Below, piece by piece: positions 7,352-15,385 of a DNA stretch of 64,000 nucleotides. The position numbers were made by a program, and so were the translations under genes. The stretch comes from Roseburia hominis (GTDB taxonomy: Bacteria > Bacillota > Clostridia > Lachnospirales > Lachnospiraceae): positions 19,887 to 83,886 of the forward strand of contig JAETOE010000016.1 of NCBI GenBank assembly GCA_021771815.1, written 5' to 3'. How positions within the stretch are numbered: the first letter of the stretch is position 1; every line of letters starts with the position of its first letter. The notes under the pieces were generated by a model, which had not been told where the DNA came from, ran no database searches, and saw nothing but the letters and a program-made list of their open reading frames with translations.

Positions 7352-10300
7352 CTGGCATCGCTTCACCAATAACATAATCGAGATTGAAAGTTCCACTTTG
7401 GTTTCAGGGGAAAATGGCGCCGGTAAATCCACGCTTTTGGACGCGATCCAGTTTGTAGTTACCTGTTCCACCAATTATTTTAACAAAGCAGCCCACGAGA
7501 ATGGCAAGAGAAAGCTGACGGGTTATATACGCTGTAAGACGGGGCGGGAGAATAGGCCTTATGAGCGGACGGGAGAAATCAGTGCGCATGTGGCGCTCGA
7601 ATTTTATGAAGAGAGCAAAAAGCGTTATTTTGTAGTGGGATCAGTCATCGATTCTGCATCTGAGGGACAGGAAAAATGGGTGCGCTACCTGATGGACGGC
7701 GTGCGTCTTGACGATGGGATGTTCTTTTCGGGAAAGACGCCAAAGTCGATTACTCAGTTTCGTACCACCAATGCAAAACAGATTAAAACATGGTGCACCA
7801 CGGACAAAGACGCAAGGGTCATGATACGGAACCGGTTCGGAAGAATCGAGGAGAAATTTTTCCGTCTGATTCCAAAAGCCATGGCGTTCCGCCCAATCGA
7901 TGATATTAAGGATTTTGTTTACTCCTATGTATTGGACGAAAAGGGGGTTAATATTGATATCCTGAGGGAAAACGTGAGAACCTATCAGGATCTGCAGAGA
8001 ACGCTTGAGAATGTCAAAACCCGCATTGGAAGACTCGATGTCATTGAGAAATTCCATGCGCAGACGGTGGATGGCCGGAAGAAGGACCGGATGTATGAGT
8101 ATTTCCTTGCCAGAGCCGGGGCAGATATCACAAGTGAGAAAATTACGGAGCTGGAACACCGGGTAAAGAGCGATGAATTTCGGTTGGAGGAGCAGAACGC
8201 CCGGATTGCAAATTTGGATAAGGAGAAGCGGGAAAAAGATGAAATACGGACAAGCTTGCGGGACGAATTACGACAGGATAAAGACTTTATAGCCCGTGAT
8301 GAGCAGAAGAAAAAGTTAGAGAAGCTCGAGGAGAGGAAAGGAGAACTTGAGAAGGAACGTGGTCGTCTCTTGGGCAGTATTCGTAAAGCCGGAGAGCAGG
8401 CCGCTGCACTGTCAGAAGTAAAAGATGTGGCTGATTGCGTACGCAAATACCAAAGCCTGTTGAAAAATGTGAATCATATGCGAGAGCTTGCGGAGTTTAA
8501 ACAGACACTGCAGGATGTGATCGAATACAAGACGGAAATGTATGGAAAAGTGCAGATGAAAAAGGCTGAGGTCGCAATCCGGCAGAATGCGGCTGACAAG
8601 GAAAGTCAGGAGTTAAAGCAGCGCATGGAACTGCTTAACAAAAAGAAATTTTCCTATCCGGATGAGGTGACCCGGGTCATGGAGGCAATCAGGGCGGAAT
8701 TTGTCCGGATCGGGAGAACGCCGGAACCGAAGGTGTTGTGCGAGCTGCTTGAAATCACGGATGACACATGGCGGAACGCGGTAGAAGGGTACTTGAATAC
8801 ACAAAGATTCTATATTCTGGTGGAGCCTGAGAATTTCGACATTGCATTAGGCACTTATGACAAGCTGAGAAAAGAACGGAAAGCCTATGGGGTAGGACTG
8901 ATCAACAGCCAGAAGTTAGAGGAGTACGATACTGCGCCGGAAGGGTCGCTTGCCACAGTTGTGTCGTCACAGAACGTGTATGCCAAGCGTTTCACTAACA
9001 TGGTTCTGGGAAAGGTGCATATGTGCGGTCATTACAGTGAACTGAAAAAATATCCGACTTCGATTACCAGCGAATGTATGAAATATCAGAATCATGTGGC
9101 GAGCGCGATAAAGCCTGTGATCTATGAGACACCGTATATCGGTAAGAATGCGATTAAGGTTCAGTTGGAGCAGGCAAGAAAAAAGCGTGAAGAGGTAAAT
9201 GCTCTGCTTTGCAGCCTTAAGGAACAGTTAAAGCAGCTTGACTATGTCATGGAGCCGCTGGCAACGGATGTAGATACGGATATCAAATACCGGGTGGATG
9301 TGCTCGGAGAGATATGGGCGCTTGAAGAGGAAATCAGGAAGTGCAAGGAAAATATTGCAACACTGGAAAAGAATTCCAATATGATTCAGAAGCAGATTCA
9401 GCTTGATGCACTGGAAGAGATTATGAAGGACCTGGAGGAGAGACTTCGAAGTCTAAACAGGGACGTAGGTGGAATTGAAGAGAAGATTCGCAAGACCAAC
9501 GAGGACATTTCGCTGCTGCGGGCAGAGTACGCTTCGGAGAAGGCGTCATATTTGGAGCTTGGCGCGAATGCAGGAGAACAGCTTCTCTCATGGAACAGCG
9601 ATTATGAGAAGCAGACATCGGATAAGACCTTTGAAAAGTTTCGGAATAATTTTGATAAAAGAAAGAAAGCAAATCTTACAACTGTAGATGCCTCGCAGAA
9701 GAACATGGAAAAGGCAATGGTGGAGTACAAGACGGCGCATGATTTTGGCGCGGCGCCCACGATGGAGGGTTACCCGGATTTTGCGGCGGAGTATGATAAG
9801 CTGAAGAATTCGGAGCTTCTCAGCTATGAAGAAAAAGTGCAGTCTGCAAGAAATGCCGCTGAGGAAGAATTCCGGGAGCAGTTCCTTTCCAAGCTGCAGG
9901 AAAATATGAAGGTTGCGCAAAGTGAATTTAAGGAGCTGAATAAGGCGCTGAATGATATCGTATTCAGTAATGAGAAATACGAGTTCCTTTTTATGCCGAG
10001 CAGGCGGTATCGCCAGTATTATGAGATGATTATGGATGATTTCAATGCCATGCAGGGGGAATCTATTTTCAGCGGACTTTTCCATGAAAACCACAAAGAA
10101 GTTATTGACGAGCTGTTTGAAAAGCTTGCCATAGATAATGAGAACAATGGAAAAGCGCTGGATGAATTTATAGATTACCGGACCTACATGGATTATGATA
10201 TTAAGATCATTCACAGCGATGGCAATTACTCTTTTTATTCCAAGGTGTGTGAAGAAAAGAGTGGAGGGGAGACGCAGACGCCATTTTACGTTACTGTGGC

Positions 10301-10562
10301 GGCGTCCTTTGTACAGTTATACAAGAATAATATCGGCGGAGAAGCAATCGGACTGGTGATGTTCGATGAGGCCTTCAATAATATGGATGACGAGAGAATC
10401 GGCGGCGTGCTGGAATTTCTGGGGCGTCTGCCGATTCAGATTATCATCGCGGCTCCGCCGGATAAGATTCAATACATCAGTCCTTATGTGGAGGAAACGC
10501 TGCTTGTTATGACCGATGAAAAGGTAAGTTTTGTGGAGAGATATCACAATGGTGCAGTATGA
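7320..10562 (+). CDS. jetC: Wadjet protein JetC (SMC/MukB-like ATPase)
   Basis: A 1080-residue SMC-like motor. Walker A GENGAGKST is at residues 30–38, followed by two long coiled-coil arms (roughly 240–420 and 610–760) around a hinge-like centre. The ABC signature is KSGGETQ near residue 980, and Walker B LVMFDEAF is near 1010. The compact head and the N-terminal phrase LINWHRF are typical of MukB/JetC proteins. With JetA and JetB it forms the loop-extruding part of Wadjet. A GGAAGGGAG site lies 9 bases before the ATG, inside jetB. Its end overlaps jetD by 14 bp. Confidence 0.92.
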   Translation: MKKLTRVKLINWHRFTNNIIEIESSTLVSGENGAGKSTLLDAIQFVVTCSTNYFNKAAHENGKRKLTGYIRCKTGRENRPYERTGEISAHVALEFYEESKKRYFVVGSVIDSASEGQEKWVRYLMDGVRLDDGMFFSGKTPKSITQFRTTNAKQIKTWCTTDKDARVMIRNRFGRIEEKFFRLIPKAMAFRPIDDIKDFVYSYVLDEKGVNIDILRENVRTYQDLQRTLENVKTRIGRLDVIEKFHAQTVDGRKKDRMYEYFLARAGADITSEKITELEHRVKSDEFRLEEQNARIANLDKEKREKDEIRTSLRDELRQDKDFIARDEQKKKLEKLEERKGELEKERGRLLGSIRKAGEQAAALSEVKDVADCVRKYQSLLKNVNHMRELAEFKQTLQDVIEYKTEMYGKVQMKKAEVAIRQNAADKESQELKQRMELLNKKKFSYPDEVTRVMEAIRAEFVRIGRTPEPKVLCELLEITDDTWRNAVEGYLNTQRFYILVEPENFDIALGTYDKLRKERKAYGVGLINSQKLEEYDTAPEGSLATVVSSQNVYAKRFTNMVLGKVHMCGHYSELKKYPTSITSECMKYQNHVASAIKPVIYETPYIGKNAIKVQLEQARKKREEVNALLCSLKEQLKQLDYVMEPLATDVDTDIKYRVDVLGEIWALEEEIRKCKENIATLEKNSNMIQKQIQLDALEEIMKDLEERLRSLNRDVGGIEEKIRKTNEDISLLRAEYASEKASYLELGANAGEQLLSWNSDYEKQTSDKTFEKFRNNFDKRKKANLTTVDASQKNMEKAMVEYKTAHDFGAAPTMEGYPDFAAEYDKLKNSELLSYEEKVQSARNAAEEEFREQFLSKLQENMKVAQSEFKELNKALNDIVFSNEKYEFLFMPSRRYRQYYEMIMDDFNAMQGESIFSGLFHENHKEVIDELFEKLAIDNENNGKALDEFIDYRTYMDYDIKIIHSDGNYSFYSKVCEEKSGGETQTPFYVTVAASFVQLYKNNIGGEAIGLVMFDEAFNNMDDERIGGVLEFLGRLPIQIIIAAPPDKIQYISPYVEETLLVMTDEKVSFVERYHNGAV

Positions 10563-11874
10563 CAGAAAAGTTTTAAATCATCTTTTGGATTCCTACGAGA
10601 ACAGCCGGCTGTTTACGGGAGAAAATAAAGTAAATATCAGCATAGAGTTCCCTTTTAACAAAAAGAAAATTCCGGCATATTTTGACGAGAGTTCTTATGA
10701 ATATGAACGCATACACAGCGCAATGCAGGAGCTCGAAGAACAGGGATATATCCGTATTGTGTGGAAACGGGGAAAGGAAAACCACATCATTTCCAAAGTG
10801 GTTTTAATTCCCGAACAGATTGAGCGCGCCTATCAGTACGTAAAACGCGTCCCCAAGGCGGATCTTGTCGCTTCGAATATCGCAATGTTAAAAGAGTGCC
10901 AAAACGCTTATGATACGCCGGTATGCCGGAACTTTATCTCATATTTGCTAAAGCGGCTGCAGGCGAATCAGTCGGTGAAAGAATTCGTAGAACTTTCGGA
11001 TATGGGGAAAACAAGGCAGCTTCTACAGGGAGTATTTGAGATAGAGAGAAATAAACGGCAATGTTATCTCAAGGAGTTCTCTATTGAAGTATTCCATGAT
11101 TCCAAGGCGTTACAGAATATGAGCGGCAGGCTGGGAAAAGTATTTCGCAGATTCGGGGAGGATTTCGGAGAAAATGGTTTGGACGTAAGGGATACAGATG
11201 AAAAAATTTTCAGCAAAAAAGACCCTGGTGAAAAAGATTTCAGCGAAAAAGATTTCAGCGAAAAAGATTTCGGCGAAAAGGATTTTGTAGAAATCCTGGC
11301 GGAATATGGGATATACCATACACCGAACTACGTGCATCTGAAAGGGCAACTTTCTTTCAGAATCTATGGGACAGAGTTTGATCTTGCAAACTTAAAGCAG
11401 GGAATCGGTATTTCCGGGGAGGATTTATTCGCAATTCGTTTTTGTGAGATGTCTGCGATAAAGCGTGTGATTACGATTGAAAATCTTACGACCTTTTTTC
11501 GATGGGAGGAGCCGGAGAGTCTTATCATTTATCTGGGAGGCTATCACAATGCTGTCCGGCGGGCGCTTTTGAAGGCAGTGTATGAGGCTTTGCCGGATGC
11601 AGAATATTATCATTTCGGGGATATTGACGCGGGCGGGTTTGAAATATACAGAGATCTCTGCCAGAAGACGGGCATCCCGTTTGAAATGTACCGGATGAAT
11701 CTGGATACGTTAAAGGCTTATCAGGAATATGGAAGAGAATTGACGGAGAATGACAGAATCCGGCTGAGGAAGATACTGGAGAGAAATGTCGGGGAGACAG
11801 AGGAAATTTGTGAGGTGATCCGGTATATGCTGGAGTGGAATGTGAAGCTGGAACAGGAATGTGTGGTGGGATAG
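10549..11874 (+). CDS. jetD: Wadjet protein JetD (Toprim-type DNA nuclease)
   Basis: About 441 residues from ATG 10549, chosen because GGAGAG lies 10 bases upstream; a GTG at 10531 is also in frame. The N-terminal half fits the arm/DNA-binding region. The C-terminal half has the Toprim-like folds VITIENLTTF (acidic Glu) and HFGDIDAGGFEIY (DxD, near residues 355–365), resembling topoisomerase VI A and the DUF2220 domain. JetD cuts the plasmid DNA held by JetABC. Between the halves, near residues 220–244, sits a run of five-residue units (DFSEK type) encoded by 15-bp repeats. No catalytic residue appears lost, so the operon looks functional. Confidence 0.9.
   Translation: MVQYDRKVLNHLLDSYENSRLFTGENKVNISIEFPFNKKKIPAYFDESSYEYERIHSAMQELEEQGYIRIVWKRGKENHIISKVVLIPEQIERAYQYVKRVPKADLVASNIAMLKECQNAYDTPVCRNFISYLLKRLQANQSVKEFVELSDMGKTRQLLQGVFEIERNKRQCYLKEFSIEVFHDSKALQNMSGRLGKVFRRFGEDFGENGLDVRDTDEKIFSKKDPGEKDFSEKDFSEKDFGEKDFVEILAEYGIYHTPNYVHLKGQLSFRIYGTEFDLANLKQGIGISGEDLFAIRFCEMSAIKRVITIENLTTFFRWEEPESLIIYLGGYHNAVRRALLKAVYEALPDAEYYHFGDIDAGGFEIYRDLCQKTGIPFEMYRMNLDTLKAYQEYGRELTENDRIRLRKILERNVGETEEICEVIRYMLEWNVKLEQECVVG
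11206..11280 (+). repeat. Five 15-bp in-frame tandem repeats inside jetD
   Basis: Units of GATTTCAGCGAAAAA occur at 11236, 11251 and 11266 (last with two changes), preceded by diverged units at 11206 and 11221. They encode IFSKK, DPGEK, DFSEK, DFSEK and DFGEK. Copy number change would alter the linker length by five residues without a frameshift. Confidence 0.9.
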
Positions 11875-11945
11875 ATGTGGAGACAATGAAGTATATATGG
11901 ACAGGCTATCTGGTGGCTTTATTGCCTGTACAAAATGGTATTTTG

Positions 11946-12002
11946 TTTCGCCTGTTCCGCCGCATGGAGGCGGAGGGCACGCCGTTGCGCCCTCGGGCGA
12001 AA
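11946..12002 (+). repeat. Branched palindromic element after jetD, possible terminator
   Basis: TTTCGCC (11946–11952) pairs with GGCGAAA (11996–12002). Inside are two smaller hairpins, CCGCC/GGCGG and GGGC/GCCC-type. The outer stem is followed by TATTTTTT, so it can act as a terminator for the jet operon. The branched shape is unlike a simple terminator and more like a dispersed REP-type palindrome. Confidence 0.6.
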
Positions 12003-12031
12003 TATTTTTTCATATGATACGTCTGCCCCTG

Positions 12032-12060
12032 AGCAACCTTTAGGAAATCTTTAGGTTGCT
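12032..12060 (+). terminator. Rho-independent terminator after the jet operon
   Basis: AGCAACCT (12032–12039) pairs with AGGTTGCT (12053–12060) across a 13-base loop, followed by a T-rich tail. It separates the Wadjet operon from the ABC exporter. Confidence 0.75.
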
Positions 12061-12122
12061 TTTATTTTGTTTTTAAATACCCTCGCTAAGATAGAATCAT
12101 AAAAAGCAAAGGAGAAGTCGTT

Positions 12123-12860
12123 ATGATAAAGATAAACGGACTTACGAAGAGCTATCGGAAAAAGCGGGTCGTAGATGAACTTTCTTTCGAGATCAAAGAA
12201 GGCGAGTTGTTCGCACTGCTCGGAAGCAACGGGGCGGGGAAGAGCACGACGATCAAGATGATTCTGGGGCTGGTGAAAAAAGATGCGGGGGAAATCGTGC
12301 TTCCCGAGGGAAAGAAAATCGGGTATTCGCCGGAGACGCCTCATTTTCCTCCGTTTTTGACCGGGGAAGAGGTATTGCGTTACTACGGTGAGTTACAGGG
12401 CATTGCAAAGAAAGAATGGAAGGAGACATGTGAAAGACTGCTGGAAGTGGCCGGACTGGACAACGACGGGACGAAGGTGCGTCATTACTCCAAGGGAATG
12501 CTGCAGCGGCTCGCGCTGGCACAGGCGCTTTTGGGTGACCCGGAAATATTGATTCTGGATGAGCCGTGCGCGGGCTTGGACGCGATGGGAAGACTGGAAA
12601 TGCTCGAGCTGATCCGCGGCTTTAAGGAACAGGGCAAGACGATCATCATGAATTCCCACATCCTAAGCGACATTGAGAAGGTCTGCGACGGCGGCATCAT
12701 TATGAAAAAGGGAAAAAAGGTGAATGCGTTCAAAAAGAGCGACCTGACCAAAGAGCGGACGCTTGAGGAACTGTTCGTGGAATCCGTGGGCGGCACTTTG
12801 GGAGAGAGAGGAGAAGCGGTATGTGGGTCATTGCAAAAAATGCATTGCGGGAACGCATAA
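12123..12860 (+). CDS. ABC transporter ATP-binding protein (ABC-2 exporter type)
   Basis: A 245-residue nucleotide-binding subunit. Walker A GSNGAGKST is near residue 36, the signature region YSKGMLQRLALAQAL follows, and Walker B ILILDEPCAGLD is near 142–153. It is of the BcrA/CcmA-like type that works with a separate membrane protein. It overlaps the next gene, which encodes that membrane subunit, by 40 bp. The substrate is unknown. A peptidase-like gene and a two-component system follow, so export of a peptide or envelope stress response is possible. Confidence 0.88.
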   Translation: MIKINGLTKSYRKKRVVDELSFEIKEGELFALLGSNGAGKSTTIKMILGLVKKDAGEIVLPEGKKIGYSPETPHFPPFLTGEEVLRYYGELQGIAKKEWKETCERLLEVAGLDNDGTKVRHYSKGMLQRLALAQALLGDPEILILDEPCAGLDAMGRLEMLELIRGFKEQGKTIIMNSHILSDIEKVCDGGIIMKKGKKVNAFKKSDLTKERTLEELFVESVGGTLGERGEAVCGSLQKMHCGNA

Positions 12861-13579
12861 GGAGAAAAGAACTTTATATTGTGGTGGCAGTCGGGATTCT
12901 GATCCTTTTGCTGTACAGCAGCGGTACGGCGACAATCACGATGAATGGAGAGCCGATTACAAGCGTTGACAATATGATCGTGGTGATGCATACGATGGTC
13001 GCAGCGGTGGGTTGTCTGCTTGCGGTCGTTCTTGGCATCCGAACAATTCCAAATGAATACGAGAGAAAAGACAGTCATTTGGTCTGGGTCAGGGGAATCA
13101 GCCAGCCGGTCTATCACGGCGGGCTGGCGCTCGCCAATATGCTTAGCGCCATGCTTGCGACAGGAATTCTCTATCTCGCGCTGGCAGTCTATATCGTGGC
13201 AAACGGCAGAACGGATTATCTTGTGCGGATGCTGCCTGCATTTTTGATCGTATGCATTGCCGTGGCGACGGCGAGTCTTTTTATAAGTGTCTTAAGTATT
13301 ATACTGCCAGTCGCGGCGGTCGGCATCCTTGGAATTTTGTTCACACTGGGCGGTATTTTGCACGGAATACTGGATCTTTATAAAAATGTAGCGGGCGGCG
13401 TCGCCGGAGCTTTGCTAAAGGGTCTGCTCTTTGTGCTGCCGGACATGAACGGAATACAGCAGCAGGCAAGGCGGCTGATGGCGCAGGAGAGCGTGGATGT
13501 GCATCTGATTCTGACGGGACTTTTGGCAATCTACGTACTCTCCGTCGGAATTATGGTGTTCCGGCGCAGGGAAGCGTAG
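12821..13579 (+). CDS. ABC-2 type transporter permease
   Basis: A 252-residue membrane protein with about six hydrophobic segments: one near residues 17–31 (YIVVAVGILILLLYSS) and others near 47–66, 95–118, 132–165, 170–190 and 225–245. The start inside the upstream ATPase gene has a GGAGAGAGAGGAG site. This gene pair forms a complete minimal exporter of two ATPases and two permeases. No substrate-specific motif is visible. Confidence 0.82.
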   Translation: MWVIAKNALRERIRRKELYIVVAVGILILLLYSSGTATITMNGEPITSVDNMIVVMHTMVAAVGCLLAVVLGIRTIPNEYERKDSHLVWVRGISQPVYHGGLALANMLSAMLATGILYLALAVYIVANGRTDYLVRMLPAFLIVCIAVATASLFISVLSIILPVAAVGILGILFTLGGILHGILDLYKNVAGGVAGALLKGLLFVLPDMNGIQQQARRLMAQESVDVHLILTGLLAIYVLSVGIMVFRRREA

Positions 13580-13655
13580 GAGCGGTTGGCGATAGCGAAT
13601 CGGAAAGACCCGCAAAGTGAAAAAGAAATCATAAGATCGGGAGGAGAGACAGGAA

Positions 13656-14615
13656 ATGAAAGTATTTCATATTTTATACGGGGCAGCAGGCGTACTTCTT
13701 GCGGCAGCCACCGTGTTTACCGGAGATTACGGACTGTCAAAGAAGGACATGGAAATCTATGACCGTGCAGTCGGTATTGAGGATGCCATGGTAGAGAACG
13801 GATTTTGCGATTTTTCCCCGTCAGATTATAAGATTCGTTTTTTCAATGGAAGTTGCGATTATGTTGTAAAGGAAGGAGAGGTGGCAAAGGAGGACGCGGC
13901 ATTCGGCACGTTTGTGGGAACGGCATACGAAATTGACGGAGAATATCAGGTCGTCCTGCCGACCTATGAGAATTTTTCCGAACTGTTCACTATGCTGAAT
14001 TCCGTCCAGAGCGTTTCGGACGGGGAAATGCATTTTGGAGAGGCGAATTACAGTGAGGATGCACATGCGGCTACACTGTGGCATGAGGCATTTCACGCAT
14101 GGCAGCTCACAAATTGGGCGGATGAGGTGTTTGCCCGCGGTGAGGCGGCAGACATTTCCGAAGAGGGCGGCTATGAGCGGATCGTGGTAAATGAGGTTGA
14201 TTCCGATTCGGAATATGTGCTATCCTTTTCACAGGAAATGGAGCTTTTGCAGAAGGCTTACGAGTCGGACGACACCGAAGAAAAATGCAGGCTGACCCGG
14301 GAAGCGCTTGCGCTCGCTGCCGAAATGGAGCAGGGAATGAGTGCGCAGGCGGCTTATGTCACGCAGTACTTTCAGACGCTTGAGGGCAGCGCGCGCTATG
14401 TAGAGGCACAGGCATACAGGCTGCTTGCCGGTGAGGAGGCGTGGAGCGAGACTTACATGGGAGACTTCAATTACAGCAACGGCGCAGGAAAATATTATGC
14501 GATGGGAATGTTAAAGTGTCTCCTTTTAGACCAGCTTGCACCGGAGTGGAAGGATGATTTTACGGCGACGGCAGATCTGGACGAATTTCTGCAGGCGGCA
14601 GTCGGAGGAAGATAG
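13656..14615 (+). CDS. Exported or membrane-anchored HExxH protein, putative zinc metallopeptidase
   Basis: A 319-residue protein of no family I can name. Residues 5–22 (HILYGAAGVLLAAATVFT) form a signal peptide or membrane anchor. The motif LWHEAFHAW holds His143, Glu144 and His147 in the HExxH arrangement of zinc peptidases. A third ligand is likely in the helix near residues 246–254 (SARYVEAQA), as in gluzincins, but this is a guess. The rest is acidic and helical. It lies 76 bp after the ABC permease and 65 bp before a response regulator, so it may act with that exporter or sensor. It could also be a non-enzymatic relic of the fold. Confidence 0.6.
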   Translation: MKVFHILYGAAGVLLAAATVFTGDYGLSKKDMEIYDRAVGIEDAMVENGFCDFSPSDYKIRFFNGSCDYVVKEGEVAKEDAAFGTFVGTAYEIDGEYQVVLPTYENFSELFTMLNSVQSVSDGEMHFGEANYSEDAHAATLWHEAFHAWQLTNWADEVFARGEAADISEEGGYERIVVNEVDSDSEYVLSFSQEMELLQKAYESDDTEEKCRLTREALALAAEMEQGMSAQAAYVTQYFQTLEGSARYVEAQAYRLLAGEEAWSETYMGDFNYSNGAGKYYAMGMLKCLLLDQLAPEWKDDFTATADLDEFLQAAVGGR

Positions 14616-14680
14616 ACGCGGTCAGCCGGAGAAACAGAGAAAGCGACAGATGTGGGAATATGTAAAAAGGGAGCAGAGGG

Positions 14681-15385
14681 ATGAAGGAACAGAAATACGT
14701 CGTCCTGGCGGCGGATGACGAGCGGGAGCTTTTGGACACATTAGAGTTATTTTTACAGCGGGAAAATATACTTCTGGTCAAGGCGGCGGACGGAAGGGAG
14801 GCGCTTGCGCTCTTTGCGGAGGAACAGCCGGATCTGGTGCTGCTCGATATCATGATGCCGCAGGTCGATGGATTTTGTGTGCTTCGGAAAATACGGGAGA
14901 CAAGCCGTGTTCCGGCAATCATGATGACGGCGCGTGGCGAGGATTATGACAAGATTTTGGGGCTCGAGCTTGGCGCAGACGATTATGTGACGAAGCCCTA
15001 CAATCCGATGGAGGTCGTGGCGCGCATCAAGGCGCAGCTCAGACGTACCTACAGCTATGCGGCGCCGCTCGAGGAGAAGGAGGTGTACGAGGCGTTCGGA
15101 CTTGCGGTAGATACGAGGGAATGCTCCGTCAAAAAGCATGGCAGGGATATCCTTCTGACCAGAACGGAATACCGGATTTTAGAGCTTTTGATGAAGACGC
15201 CTGGTCGCATCTACACAAAGCAGCAGATCTTCGACTATGCGTGGGAGCAGGCGTACATGGGAGACGACGCTACGCTCATGGTTCACATCAGCAATCTGCG
15301 CAATAAGATTGAGGATGATCCGAAGCATCCTGTCATGATTAAAACGGTAAAAGGATTGGGGTATCGGTTTGAAAAGGAAAAATAA
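14681..15385 (+). CDS. OmpR/PhoB-family response regulator
   Basis: A 234-residue protein. The receiver domain has the acidic pair DD at residues 12–13, phosphoacceptor Asp56 in LVLLDIMMP, and Lys in YVTKPYNPME near 107. The C-terminal winged helix (from about residue 135) contains LLMKTPGRIYTKQQIF and ends GLGYRFEKEK. It is a DNA-binding transcription factor phosphorylated by the kinase encoded next, whose start overlaps by 17 bp. Targets are probably the upstream exporter and peptidase genes. Confidence 0.92.
   Translation: MKEQKYVVLAADDERELLDTLELFLQRENILLVKAADGREALALFAEEQPDLVLLDIMMPQVDGFCVLRKIRETSRVPAIMMTARGEDYDKILGLELGADDYVTKPYNPMEVVARIKAQLRRTYSYAAPLEEKEVYEAFGLAVDTRECSVKKHGRDILLTRTEYRILELLMKTPGRIYTKQQIFDYAWEQAYMGDDATLMVHISNLRNKIEDDPKHPVMIKTVKGLGYRFEKEK

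Noticed and set aside
11206..11280. Possible CRISPR-like repeats
   Set aside because: Units are 15 bp without spacers and lie in frame inside jetD.
11861..12043. Short plus-strand frame after jetD
   Set aside because: It runs through the branched palindrome and has no ribosome binding site; it is explained by the repeat.
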